A DNA stretch of 64,000 nucleotides from Halobacteriovorax marinus (GTDB taxonomy: Bacteria > Bdellovibrionota > Bacteriovoracia > Bacteriovoracales > Bacteriovoracaceae). The notes beneath the pieces are model-generated. The model had not been told where the DNA came from. It made no database searches and worked only from the letters and a program-made list of their open reading frames with translations. Location: assembly GCA_002163155.1 (NCBI GenBank), contig MAAO01000002.1, positions 1 through 64,000 on the forward strand, read 5' to 3'. Below, piece after piece: positions 34,274-42,543 of this stretch. Each line of letters starts with the position of its first letter. Within the stretch, counting starts at the first letter, position 1. Made by a program: the position numbers and the translations under genes.

Positions 34274-35290
34274 TTAAAATGTATATTCGTGCATATTCTT
34301 TTTCGTCACATCAGTCCAACCAGCACCATAGAATAAATTCTTCTTTCTTTTATCAATTTGAACATTCGTATAACCATCAACTCTAAAGTTCATACCGTTT
34401 TTAAACTCCATTTTTTCTAGTGCCATAACGGCCATTAAGTTCATGATGTAACCAACCTTAGAAGGATCCCAAAAGGAAATAAGATCTACACTCCCGCTCT
34501 CAAGATATCTGGAACATGCAGTAACTAAACTTGTCGATACTATTGAAACTTTATCTTTTAAACCAAGCTCTTCTATTGCTAGTCCCGCTCCTGGAGCCGT
34601 ACTCATTGGTGATCCTAGGATCCCGTTGATCTTACGATTTTTCTTGAGCGCTTTTACTGTTTGGGTATAAGCTATAGAGTGATTATCTTTACTTTCTATA
34701 TAGTCACCCTCCCTTGAAATGTTAGGATATTTTTCTCTTTGTCTTATTTCAGCACCGAGTTGCCACTCCATGTGAGTTCTTGAATCTTTACTACCGACAA
34801 AACCAATATACTTACCTTTGTAGTTCATTAATTTAGCTAAGTGATCCATTAAATGACTGCCATATTCTATATTTTGAAAAGCTTCAATTATGTAATCCGC
34901 ATTTTTCATATTTGATGCTTCATGAGCAATAACAACAATTCCTTTCTCTCTCGCCTTTTTTAATACAGGCTCGAGAGCTTCAACATTGAAAGGGACAACT
35001 GCTATGGCATCTGCTCCATCTTTTATTGCTTGCTCTATGTGTGCTATTTGTAGCTCCGCCTTTGCTTCTGTAGGACCTGTTAGAGTAGCTGTATGACCAG
35101 TTTCATTGGCGAATTGATGAACTCCTTCACGCATTCTTGCAAACCATGCAATTCCGTCTATCTTTACGATAGTTACAATTTTGTATTTCTTTTTAACATC
35201 TTTTAAAAGTTCTTTTGCATTACCAACTTCAGCTTTTTTAGTGCAACCGAATAAAACTAATAATGCCATTATTAAGTTTAGTTTTTTCAT
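34274..35290 (-). CDS. Periplasmic sugar/AI-2-type binding protein, copy 1
   Basis: A 338-residue paralogue of the next gene with the same length and domain plan: lipoprotein signal (LFGCTKK, Cys16), KIVTIVKIDGIAWFARMREG, VVIAHEASN, SRTHMEWQLGAE, and NMHEYTF at the end. Both copies share the predicted pocket motifs, though loops differ, so they may bind related ligands. First gene of the operon leading to the CHASE3-PAS sensor. The absence of an ABC transporter favours a sensory role like LuxP, rather than uptake. Confidence 0.85.
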   Translation of the reverse strand: MKKLNLIMALLVLFGCTKKAEVGNAKELLKDVKKKYKIVTIVKIDGIAWFARMREGVHQFANETGHTATLTGPTEAKAELQIAHIEQAIKDGADAIAVVPFNVEALEPVLKKAREKGIVVIAHEASNMKNADYIIEAFQNIEYGSHLMDHLAKLMNYKGKYIGFVGSKDSRTHMEWQLGAEIRQREKYPNISREGDYIESKDNHSIAYTQTVKALKKNRKINGILGSPMSTAPGAGLAIEELGLKDKVSIVSTSLVTACSRYLESGSVDLISFWDPSKVGYIMNLMAVMALEKMEFKNGMNFRVDGYTNVQIDKRKKNLFYGAGWTDVTKKNMHEYTF

Positions 35291-35411
35291 ACTTAGTCCT
35301 CATTCATTTTAGTAAGTCTATATATAAATTCTCTTCGAACTTTAAGACAGCTACTTAATATAATTTTTATTAAGATTGAATGGGGAAGTATAGATTTTTC
35401 TAAGTCAATTA

Positions 35412-36155
35412 TTAAAAATAGAAAGCTATCACTGAAGATAGAATTAAGAGTATCCCAGTCAGTTTTCCAATAAGAATTCCTTTAGGGAAAACTTTTTCTG
35501 CTAAGACATAGAAGGAAATGAGAGCGATCCATGTTAGATCCATTACTCCTGTCACAAAGAGTAGAGACATGAGCGCCCAGCAACAACCGAGACAATAATT
35601 TCCGTGCATGAGGCCCATTCTAAAGCCTCCCAAATTTCCTTCTTTCCATTCATGGGTAAGAAAGTGTAGAGGGGAGCGACACTTCTTAAGACAGGTGTAT
35701 TTTAAGTTACTAAATTGGTAGAGGCCCGCTACAGCTAGGATGATTGAATTAAACATAGTCACGGAACTCTTCATGGAGGAATTTAATATGGCATACTCAT
35801 GTAGTTGCCATTGCACGAGCGTAATGATCAAACTATAGATTGTCCAAATCGCTAGATAACCTGCTACAAAAAGGAAAGTACTTACGTAGGGAACTTTTCT
35901 TTCTTTTCTTCTTCTATTTACCTGATCGTACATGAGTATATAGGGACTAGCTGATGGAATCATCATACCAATCATCATGATCACCCACATTGAGAAGAGC
36001 ATAGTAAGTTGCGGTAAACCCCAAAGAAGAGGTGAGTGACTTTCCATAGCCCGCATCGAGAGCGCCATGAGGATCATATATACCCAGCTCATAAGTGTGA
36101 TCACAAAGAGACAGCTTGAAACTTTAAAGCTATCTCTTGTAAGAAGTGAACTCAT
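35412..36155 (-). CDS. DUF2182 predicted metal-binding membrane protein
   Basis: A 247-residue inner-membrane protein of the DUF2182 family (COG5486): about six membrane segments, MMIGMMIPSASPYILMY near residues 60-77, and GLMHGNYCLGCCWALM near 180-195, with Cys and His positions thought to bind metal. I start at ATG 36155, whose ATGA overlaps the stop of the DUF1326 gene; a TTG at 36167 is less likely. The two families are commonly neighbours. The function is unknown; copper or another soft metal is a guess. Confidence 0.88.
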   Translation of the reverse strand: MSSLLTRDSFKVSSCLFVITLMSWVYMILMALSMRAMESHSPLLWGLPQLTMLFSMWVIMMIGMMIPSASPYILMYDQVNRRRKERKVPYVSTFLFVAGYLAIWTIYSLIITLVQWQLHEYAILNSSMKSSVTMFNSIILAVAGLYQFSNLKYTCLKKCRSPLHFLTHEWKEGNLGGFRMGLMHGNYCLGCCWALMSLLFVTGVMDLTWIALISFYVLAEKVFPKGILIGKLTGILLILSSVIAFYF

Positions 36156-36769
36156 CCATTTGGCCAAGTGACATCTGCCTTAGCTGCAAACTTTCCAGGG
36201 TGTTTAAACTTTAAATCCTTATGAGACAACTCCATGGAGTCTGTGGTGCAAATGGCTCCATCATTCCATAGGAATCCTCCGCCAGGGTAAGTAATGTGAA
36301 CATTTTGATCATCACCAGTTATGGGATGTTTTATGGGGGTATTCTTTAAACTAAGAACTCCTTCTATATTTACCGAAGGATTTCTTCCCGATAGATCCAT
36401 TTTAATATCTGCTCTTACAGGTCCTTCAAAAGTACTAAATGTTGTGGCCAATGCTTCAAAAGGCATTCCTCCCGATTGACCTGAACAAATAGAACCCATC
36501 GCTGAAACTTGCTCATCGGAGGCATCTTGATTAATAAATAATACGCCGGAGCCATTTCCTTCATGTATTGCCTTAGGCCACATAATTCCCATGGCTATCT
36601 TCACTCCGGAGAGATCTACATTTTCATGTTTTCCTTTCTTCACTTCAAAACAAATTAAGGCCTCACAGGACCCAAAATCTGGAAAACCCGCAAATTGGCA
36701 ACCACAACCATGATTACAATTACAAGCTTCTGTATAGTCCATTTCAAGTTTCCAATTACTATCAGACAT
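36152..36769 (-). CDS. DUF1326 protein
   Basis: A 205-residue protein of the DUF1326 family, defined by the Cys-rich start EACNCNHGCGCQF and C-terminal beta strands. GCGAGG lies before the ATG at 36769, so I start there and not at 36832. It is translationally coupled to the DUF2182 membrane protein, and the pair likely handles a metal or redox cofactor at the membrane. No signal peptide is seen. Confidence 0.88.
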   Translation of the reverse strand: MSDSNWKLEMDYTEACNCNHGCGCQFAGFPDFGSCEALICFEVKKGKHENVDLSGVKIAMGIMWPKAIHEGNGSGVLFINQDASDEQVSAMGSICSGQSGGMPFEALATTFSTFEGPVRADIKMDLSGRNPSVNIEGVLSLKNTPIKHPITGDDQNVHITYPGGGFLWNDGAICTTDSMELSHKDLKFKHPGKFAAKADVTWPNG

Positions 36770-36866
36770 AATGACCTCGCTAGATAAAGTGTATGTCTTG
36801 ATTGTACTCTTGTTCTCTAGCGGGAGATTCATAAGATTTTATCAAGAAGGCTAGATGAAACTAAAA

Positions 36867-36897
36867 AAAAAGGCTCCATTCATAGGAGCCTTTTTTC
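36867..36897. terminator. Strong bidirectional intrinsic terminator
   Basis: AAAAGGCTCC (36867-36876), seven-base loop, GGAGCCTTTT (36884-36893), with A and T tracts on both sides. It ends the SEC-C gene on the minus strand. Confidence 0.85.
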
Positions 36898-36920
36898 TTT
36901 ATAAATAGTATTTTCTTAAT

Positions 36921-37112
36921 TTATTTACCACAACACTTCTTAAATTTTTTCTTACTACCACATGAACAAGGATCGTTACGTCCAACTTTTGGTGACTGTC
37001 TTACGATAGGTTGCATTTTATCATGGCCGTGATTACAGTTTGGTCCATGTACATGTCCCTCATGTGAATGATCGTGGCTTGTTTCTTTATTATTTTCTTT
37101 TTCTGAAGTCAT
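36921..37112 (-). CDS. Small His-rich SEC-C motif protein
   Basis: A 63-residue protein in two parts: a His-rich N-terminus (about residues 12-31, with ten or so His and one Cys) and a C-terminal SEC-C zinc finger ([19 protein letters not shown]). SEC-C motifs at SecA tails bind zinc and SecB or ribosomes. The His-rich part suggests metal buffering or chaperoning. AGGAA before the ATG supports the start. It is monocistronic. Confidence 0.85.
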   Translation of the reverse strand: MTSEKENNKETSHDHSHEGHVHGPNCNHGHDKMQPIVRQSPKVGRNDPCSCGSKKKFKKCCGK

Positions 37113-37410
37113 TTGTAATTCCTAGTTTTGTTTTGGTCTTTATAACAGATGAGAAAGAGGTCTATCAAGGGCAAACTATCTATCTGAAATCACAAGATAT
37201 AATCTGTGTTGAAAAACTATGGGGTACTACATTGCTTACGTGAAGCGCCTTAATCACTTTAAAGTTGAAAAACGTATTATATTTAGACACCTATGCAAAA
37301 GGTGTCTATTTAGAATGCTCTAAGTTACTTAAAGTAGGACTGATGAAGTGGCACTTATTTTGCTTATTTAGAGTTAAATATATAGATACTAAATTAGTAA
37401 AAGGAACCCC
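37113..37410 (+). promoter_or_regulatory. Control region of the di-iron/desaturase operon
   Basis: No gene is seen. AGACACCT (37285-37292) and AGGTGTCT (37300-37307) form an eight-base inverted repeat with no T-tract, possibly an operator. Downstream TTGCTT, 17 bases and TAGATA make a plausible promoter ending about 25 bases before the ATG at 37411. Confidence 0.45.
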
Positions 37411-38418
37411 ATGCAGGAAATTGATATCTTTGATGAAGTCATGCTCTCAAGACAATTAGAAGTACAAAAGAGTAAAGGCTGGGACCTAGATAAAGACCTT
37501 AATTGGTCTGGGGGAGTCGATTTATCTAAATCCTTGCTGCCATTAAATCAGAACAATATGTTATTTCCAAATGCCACTAGTGAGCAGAAGTTAGTTATTT
37601 CACAATTGATGGGACTTATTGTCGCCTCTTCAATTGCTCAACTTGAACAAGTGGCAAATGATTTAAAAGAACCTACTTGGAATCGTTTTTTAAGAAAGTA
37701 TCCAGTCAATCCTGAACTCTTTGAGTTAGGTGAACATTTCTATGAAGATGAAATGAAACACTCAATGGCATTCAATCGCTATATCGACAGCTTTGCTGCG
37801 CAAGTAAATGTTGATCCTAGTGATTTAAGACAATTTCTCCCTCAAGCAAATAATTCAATCGCAACGCAAATCTATAAATTAAATTCGTTAGCAGGCGGTA
37901 TGGCCATATGGTGGTTGATCGCTGCTGTGGAAGAAGAATCAATACTTATATATAAATATATGAAAGGTATGAAAGGTTCAGTTGATCCTCTCTACTATCA
38001 ATTACATAAACTTCACTTTGAAGAAGAAGTTAGACATAAGAGTTATGCTTTTATGATGTTAAAAGTTCATGAAGAATTTTCTAATACTCCGCAAAGCTTA
38101 CTACTCAAAAAGTTAGATTTCATTATAGCTGAAGTTCTTAATTTAACTTGGACATTTAACCAACTCTTTAAAATTCGAAATTTCAAGAAGTTCGAAAATC
38201 ATCATCCATTCTTTAAAACTTTAGCATCTTTAGAAGGAATGCTAGGGCAGAGAAATCCTTTGGAAATTATCAATTGTTTATTTAAAGATACTCCGTATAT
38301 TTCAAGTGCACTTCATATGTCGGAACAAAAACATGTGAAAGAGCTCCTCGATAGATTTGGAGTACCAAGCATTCCTCTCTCTAAAACAAAGACGGTTGGT
38401 GAATTATGTACTGCATAG
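37411..38418 (+). CDS. AurF-like di-iron oxygenase
   Basis: A 335-residue cytoplasmic helical protein of the AurF/diiron-oxygenase type (PF11583). Candidate ligands are Glu79, Glu114-x2-His117, Glu175, His202-x3-Glu206-x2-His209. Their spacing is the same as I recall for AurF (Glu101, Glu136, His139, Glu196, His223, Glu227, His230). AurF oxidises an aryl amine to a nitro group; relatives hydroxylate other substrates, so the reaction here is open. It leads a four-gene operon with a hydrolase and two membrane desaturases, all overlapping. AAGGA lies seven bases before the ATG. A role in making a modified lipid or a small defensive metabolite is inferred. Confidence 0.85.
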   Translation: MQEIDIFDEVMLSRQLEVQKSKGWDLDKDLNWSGGVDLSKSLLPLNQNNMLFPNATSEQKLVISQLMGLIVASSIAQLEQVANDLKEPTWNRFLRKYPVNPELFELGEHFYEDEMKHSMAFNRYIDSFAAQVNVDPSDLRQFLPQANNSIATQIYKLNSLAGGMAIWWLIAAVEEESILIYKYMKGMKGSVDPLYYQLHKLHFEEEVRHKSYAFMMLKVHEEFSNTPQSLLLKKLDFIIAEVLNLTWTFNQLFKIRNFKKFENHHPFFKTLASLEGMLGQRNPLEIINCLFKDTPYISSALHMSEQKHVKELLDRFGVPSIPLSKTKTVGELCTA

Positions 38419-39302
38419 ATTCTATATACCGAGAGGGTGAATACATACACTTTATAAATATTCCCAGTGATAATGTGAATGCTCCCATACTATTTATGAG
38501 TCACGGTTTTCCTGATAATGCTTACGGATGGGATAAGCAAATGGAAGAGTTTGAAGGGCAATACCATATCATCGCCCCATTCATGCATGGAACTTTAAAT
38601 AACAATAGAGTTGAAAATACTCGTATAAAAGCGAAGCCCTTACAAAGAGATGTCCTCGCAGTTATAGAAGCAGCTCAGTATAGTCCTGAAACAGAAATTA
38701 TCTTAATAGGTCACGATTTAGGCTGTTTTTTAAATAATGTAATCTATAATAAATTAAAAAAGAGAGTAATAGGAATTGTTAATTTAAATGGACTTCCTCT
38801 TGCACAATACTTTGAGCGAAAATTGAATATCACTCAATGGGTAAAGTCTTACTATGTTTTTTTAGTCCAATCATTTCTTGGGCGCTATGTAGTAAAAAAG
38901 ATGATGCCTAATGTACTTTTAAACTTTATTTATAATCAAAGTCAACTAGATCCTTCTGATGATATTAGAAATAATGATAGCCGTGTTTTTAGAGGTATTT
39001 ATATTTATCAAGTGCTATTTTTTAGAATTTTTAGTTACTTCTTTAAAAAAATCGTAAAAATAAAAGCACCAACTGTTTTCATTTGGGGCAATAGAGATAA
39101 ATTCTTAAATATTCCAAATAGAGATGAGGTTGAGAAATTTCATACTGATGCCGTCGTTAGAGTTATTGAAGGTGGTCATTGGGTATTGCGCTCAAATAGT
39201 TCTCATGTGAATAGAATTTTAGATACGACTTTAATACGTTGGCAAAAAAATGGCCCTAGTACAACTTCTAAAGCAACGTTGATAGGAGTTAAGTATGAAT
39301 AA
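38406..39302 (+). CDS. Alpha/beta hydrolase with an Asp nucleophile
   Basis: A 298-residue hydrolase without a signal peptide. The nucleophile elbow is GHDLG (Asp104) as in epoxide hydrolases and haloalkane dehalogenases. The oxyanion turn is HGFPD (33-37), a likely acid lies in WGNRDKF, and the base in GGHWVL near the C-terminus. Asp-nucleophile members open epoxides, so the gene may act on an epoxide or a related oxygenated intermediate made by the neighbouring di-iron enzymes. Its ATG lies 13 bases inside the end of the upstream gene. Confidence 0.85.
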   Translation: MYCIDSIYREGEYIHFINIPSDNVNAPILFMSHGFPDNAYGWDKQMEEFEGQYHIIAPFMHGTLNNNRVENTRIKAKPLQRDVLAVIEAAQYSPETEIILIGHDLGCFLNNVIYNKLKKRVIGIVNLNGLPLAQYFERKLNITQWVKSYYVFLVQSFLGRYVVKKMMPNVLLNFIYNQSQLDPSDDIRNNDSRVFRGIYIYQVLFFRIFSYFFKKIVKIKAPTVFIWGNRDKFLNIPNRDEVEKFHTDAVVRVIEGGHWVLRSNSSHVNRILDTTLIRWQKNGPSTTSKATLIGVKYE

Positions 39303-40164
39303 GTTTAAAAAAGATCCATTCTATCTCTTAAAGTATTGCTTAAAGACTATATTGATTCTTTCAATTCTAAGCGCCATTCTATTTTTGACTCGAGGATTTG
39401 ATCTTTCATTTAACTTTGAAACTTGGATGATTATTCTTCCTATATTAGGAGCCGTTCTATGTGGTTATCCTTCAAGTATTTTACATAACTGTGCCCATGG
39501 TAATACGGGGACTCGTTTACAAAATGACCTAGTTGGAGAAATTCTCGGAACGGTCATGTTATATGGTTTTGGTGGATTTCGCCTAGGACATATGTTTCAT
39601 CATAAATTTCCAGATGACCCTCTTATGGATCCACATCCGCCCAGGGGTTACTCTTTCTTTTTCTTTCTATTGTCACCAGTAAAGGCAACTTTAGGAGTAA
39701 TTGAGCGTAGTTACTTTTCTTATTTTGGAGAAAATAAAACTACTCGCACCAATATTCAATTGCAAAAGATAGCATTTAATATAAGTATTATTCTGCGCGT
39801 TCTCTTTTGGTACTTACTACTTGGAAGTGAACTCTTTGTACTTTTCTATATACCTATGTATGTCTTAAATATCTTTGTCTTCGCTCATATTAATTATGCT
39901 ACTCATATTGTAAATGATGACGGCAGCTCAGAGATTGTAAATTTAAATAATAATTACTACTACAAAATCGTGAACAAGATTTCCTTTGGAGGTTACTTTC
40001 ACAAGAATCACCATAGAAGACCTCAGGTGTATAATCCTTCAAAAATTCAATTAAAGAATGATGTTGATTATATTACTTATATTCCAACAAATATCCAAGA
40101 AGACAAGAAACCAAGTTTCATTGAGTCTTTACTCAGTGGTTTAACAGGAGTTTTAAAGTCATGA
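39295..40164 (+). CDS. Membrane fatty acid desaturase/hydroxylase, first of a pair
   Basis: A 289-residue membrane di-iron enzyme. His boxes are HNCAH (64-68), HMFHH (about 98-102) and FHKNHHR (about 234-240), plus NYATH. Hydrophobic segments lie at about 15-32, 43-62, 105-120 and 160-195. It could desaturate, hydroxylate or otherwise oxidise an acyl chain. AGGAG precedes the ATG, which overlaps the hydrolase stop. Related to the next gene over its whole length (shared KDP start, HPP-xG, Y(F)HKNHH and YNPSK motifs). Confidence 0.88.
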   Translation: MNKFKKDPFYLLKYCLKTILILSILSAILFLTRGFDLSFNFETWMIILPILGAVLCGYPSSILHNCAHGNTGTRLQNDLVGEILGTVMLYGFGGFRLGHMFHHKFPDDPLMDPHPPRGYSFFFFLLSPVKATLGVIERSYFSYFGENKTTRTNIQLQKIAFNISIILRVLFWYLLLGSELFVLFYIPMYVLNIFVFAHINYATHIVNDDGSSEIVNLNNNYYYKIVNKISFGGYFHKNHHRRPQVYNPSKIQLKNDVDYITYIPTNIQEDKKPSFIESLLSGLTGVLKS

Positions 40165-40982
40165 ACTTCTATAAGAAAGATCCCAATTACTTTTTAAATT
40201 ACTTTAAGGGAAATCTCGTTTTATTTTCTATCCTGAGTGGATTGTTGCTAATTCTTAGAAAAGATTTCTTCTACTTTGAATTTCACCTCTATCAAATTGC
40301 AATAGTACTTTCTGGAATTGTTTTTGGATTAATTATTGCTACGACCTTTCACAATACTTCTCACGGAAATATTAAGCCTCGTTGGTTAAACACTGTCATC
40401 GGTGAATTTTGTGGAGCTTATACTTTAGATGGGATGCGCAACTTCAGAGTAGGTCATATGCTTCATCACATACACACTGATGATCCAGAACTAGATCCAC
40501 ATCCTCCGCTAGGACTTTCTTTTATTCAATTTATTATCACTTCTAAAGACAAAACTATTGAAGTGTTGATTAATGCTTATTTTAAATTTCACGGTAAGTC
40601 TCAGGAAAGCGAAGCGAATATTAAATCACAAATCCTCATCTATAAGTTGGGAGTTGTAAGTAAAATACTCTTTTGGTTTCTCTTATTTGGACCAGTGGGC
40701 TTTTTGATTTTCTATATACCTTCGTATCTGTCTTACTTCTTAGGTTTTGCTCATTTAAATTATATCTCTCATCAACCAGATGAATCCGGAGACGTTGTGG
40801 TTAAGAATCATGATGGAACGGTTTTCTATAAGATTATGAATGCTTTAACTGCTGGTGGTTACTATCACAAGAATCACCACCTCTTTCCAGGACTCTATAA
40901 TCCTAGTAAAGCGTTTGCCAAAAGAGAGTTGAGAAAAGAGCAGAGAAAAGTTAAAGCAAGTATAGGGGCGATTGAGATCTAG
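40161..40982 (+). CDS. Membrane fatty acid desaturase/hydroxylase, second of a pair
   Basis: A 273-residue paralogue of the upstream gene, coupled by an ATGA overlap. His boxes are HNTSH (about 68-72), HMLHHIH, and YHKNHH near residue 235, so all iron ligands appear present. The first box differs from its partner (TS for CA), suggesting a different position or substrate. Two consecutive oxidations of one chain are a natural reading of a tandem pair. AGGAG precedes the ATG. The operon ends here, three bases from a convergent gene. Confidence 0.88.
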   Translation: MNFYKKDPNYFLNYFKGNLVLFSILSGLLLILRKDFFYFEFHLYQIAIVLSGIVFGLIIATTFHNTSHGNIKPRWLNTVIGEFCGAYTLDGMRNFRVGHMLHHIHTDDPELDPHPPLGLSFIQFIITSKDKTIEVLINAYFKFHGKSQESEANIKSQILIYKLGVVSKILFWFLLFGPVGFLIFYIPSYLSYFLGFAHLNYISHQPDESGDVVVKNHDGTVFYKIMNALTAGGYYHKNHHLFPGLYNPSKAFAKRELRKEQRKVKASIGAIEI

Positions 40983-40984
40983 AG

Positions 40985-41875
40985 TTATCTTCTTCTAGAT
41001 TTCTTACCAGGCCTATGTGTGGTTTTCTTCGTTTCTTTTTGCATCCATTTGTCAGCGATTAGAGAAGCTTTGCTAACTTTCTTCTTAGTCGCTTTCTTTT
41101 TTTGTTGACCAGGTTTTGCACTTTGTTTCTTATTCTTACTAGGTGCTGCTTCTGTGCTTGAGCTCTCGGTTAATTTTAAGAGTGTTGTGAGTTCAGCTTC
41201 AGTGAGATCGCGCCAATCTCCAACAGGTAATCCTTTTAAGCTCACATTCATAATACGAACGCGCTCAAGTTTAGTGACTTCAAAATTGAAATGCTCGCAC
41301 ATACGACGAATCTGTCGATTTAAACCTTGAATTAAAGTGATTCTAAATGAGTTGGTAGACTCTCGCTCCATTTTACATCTCTTAGTTACGACACCAAGAA
41401 TGGGAACTCCTTTACTCATGCCTGCTAGGAATTCATCTGTGATAGGTCTATTAACCGTTACGATATATTCTTTTTCGTGGTTATTTCCTGCTCGCAGGAC
41501 TTTATTTACGAGGTCACCATTGTTTGTTAGAAAAATGAGTCCTTGAGAATCTTTATCGAGTCTTCCTATGGGAAAAATACGTAGCCCATGATTAATAAAA
41601 TCTACAATATTACTTCTCTCACTACTTTCGGTAGTACTGACAATTCCTACTGGTTTATTTAGGACTAAAACTACGAGACGCTCTTCATCGCGTGGTTCAA
41701 TATCTTGTCCGTTAACTGTTACTTTATTTCCAGGAAAAACTTGGTCACCATATTCTGCTTTCTTTCCGTTTATGGTCACTTTTCCAAGTTCAATAAAACG
41801 ATCTGCTTCTCTTCTAGAGCACATACCACTTTGGCTAATGAATTTGTTTAAACGGATTGAATTAATTAATGACAT
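40985..41875 (-). CDS. rluF: 23S rRNA pseudouridine synthase, RluF-like
   Basis: A 296-residue enzyme that makes pseudouridine in 23S rRNA (RluF: position 2604 in E. coli). An S4 RNA-binding domain ([19 protein letters not shown]) is followed by the catalytic domain with [10 protein letters not shown] (Asp107 the nucleophile) and [16 protein letters not shown], the pattern that separates RluF from RluB/RsuA. The last 50 residues are a Lys-rich, low-complexity tail. It is monocistronic. Confidence 0.92.
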   Translation of the reverse strand: MSLINSIRLNKFISQSGMCSRREADRFIELGKVTINGKKAEYGDQVFPGNKVTVNGQDIEPRDEERLVVLVLNKPVGIVSTTESSERSNIVDFINHGLRIFPIGRLDKDSQGLIFLTNNGDLVNKVLRAGNNHEKEYIVTVNRPITDEFLAGMSKGVPILGVVTKRCKMERESTNSFRITLIQGLNRQIRRMCEHFNFEVTKLERVRIMNVSLKGLPVGDWRDLTEAELTTLLKLTESSSTEAAPSKNKKQSAKPGQQKKKATKKKVSKASLIADKWMQKETKKTTHRPGKKSRRR

Positions 41876-41970
41876 ATATTTCTTACCCTTTGAATTAGGG
41901 GGTTTTGTAACATACTAATTTCATTAATTCATTCTCTTGTAGGAATAATTACACACTTAAAATTAACAGC

Positions 41971-41998
41971 TTAGCCCTTGCGAGGAGCGAGGGCCTAA
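41971..41998 (-). terminator. Hairpin after the 100-residue protein gene
   Basis: TTAGCCCTTGC (41971-41981) pairs with GCGAGGGCCTAA (41987-41998) with one bulge around GAGGA. It lies 26 bases past the stop of the gene at 42025 on the minus strand; the T-tract is weak. Confidence 0.5.
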
Positions 41999-42024
41999 CC
42001 GTAACTTGAAAAATATCCAGAAAC

Positions 42025-42327
42025 TTAAGCTGCATACCTAGGTATTAAAGTGAGAAAAGCTGCAGCACCTGCTCCTGCGTGAAGTCCTCCATCATAGTGA
42101 CCGATAACGTGATTGTGCGCATCTACTATATTGCCTTCATTAAATGTGGCCATGAGACTGTCTCTCGCGTTTACGATTGTATTGCCAACTACATATCCAA
42201 TGATTCTATGTGATGCATCTGTGACTTTTTTATTCTCTACGTGACCAATGACTTTTCCAGCGATTTTTATATCTTCACCGCTTACGACAGCGAGAGTGAA
42301 GTAACTTGTATCTTTAATTAACGACAT
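42025..42327 (-). CDS. Small beta-repeat protein with a Gly/Ala tail
   Basis: A 100-residue protein built of short repeats of about 15-17 residues: VIGHVENKKVTDASHR, IIGYVVGNTIVNARD, then NIVDAHN and VIGHYDGG. Such repeats suggest a small beta-prism or beta-solenoid. The C-terminus (GAGAAAFLTL) is hydrophobic. No signal peptide is present. AAGGAG precedes the ATG. I recognise the repeat style but not a named family. Confidence 0.75.
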   Translation of the reverse strand: MSLIKDTSYFTLAVVSGEDIKIAGKVIGHVENKKVTDASHRIIGYVVGNTIVNARDSLMATFNEGNIVDAHNHVIGHYDGGLHAGAGAAAFLTLIPRYAA

Positions 42328-42505
42328 TGGAGACTCCTTGATAGACGTGATTGCCTATATGGGGAATTTTAGCACTTCTTTATTGATTAATTGTTAATGT
42401 CGCTACATTTGTTAATAAATTAACTACTTGAAAGTAAATGAATAAAGCCTAAAAGAATTTAAAATTAAAGAAGAGTGGAGGGGAATATTGTATTAATTGT
42501 GAATT

Positions 42506-42537
42506 GAACCTAAGACTACTTGCAATGTCTTAGGTTC
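42506..42537 (-). terminator. Perfect hairpin after the esterase gene
   Basis: GAACCTAAGAC (42506-42516) and its exact complement GTCTTAGGTTC (42527-42537) flank a ten-base loop, seven bases past the esterase stop codon. The following tract is AT-rich but not a clean T run. Confidence 0.6.
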
Positions 42538-42543
42538 TAAAAC

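Noticed and set aside
33220-35290. Calling the two binding proteins LsrB (AI-2 receptor)
   Set aside because: The acidic ligand residues of LsrB are not conserved (a His-Glu pair replaces the Asp), and no lsr transport genes are nearby.
37265-37459. A 64-codon reading frame ahead of the AurF-like gene
   Set aside because: It has no ribosome site, overlaps the AurF-like start in another frame, and covers a region that looks like promoter DNA.
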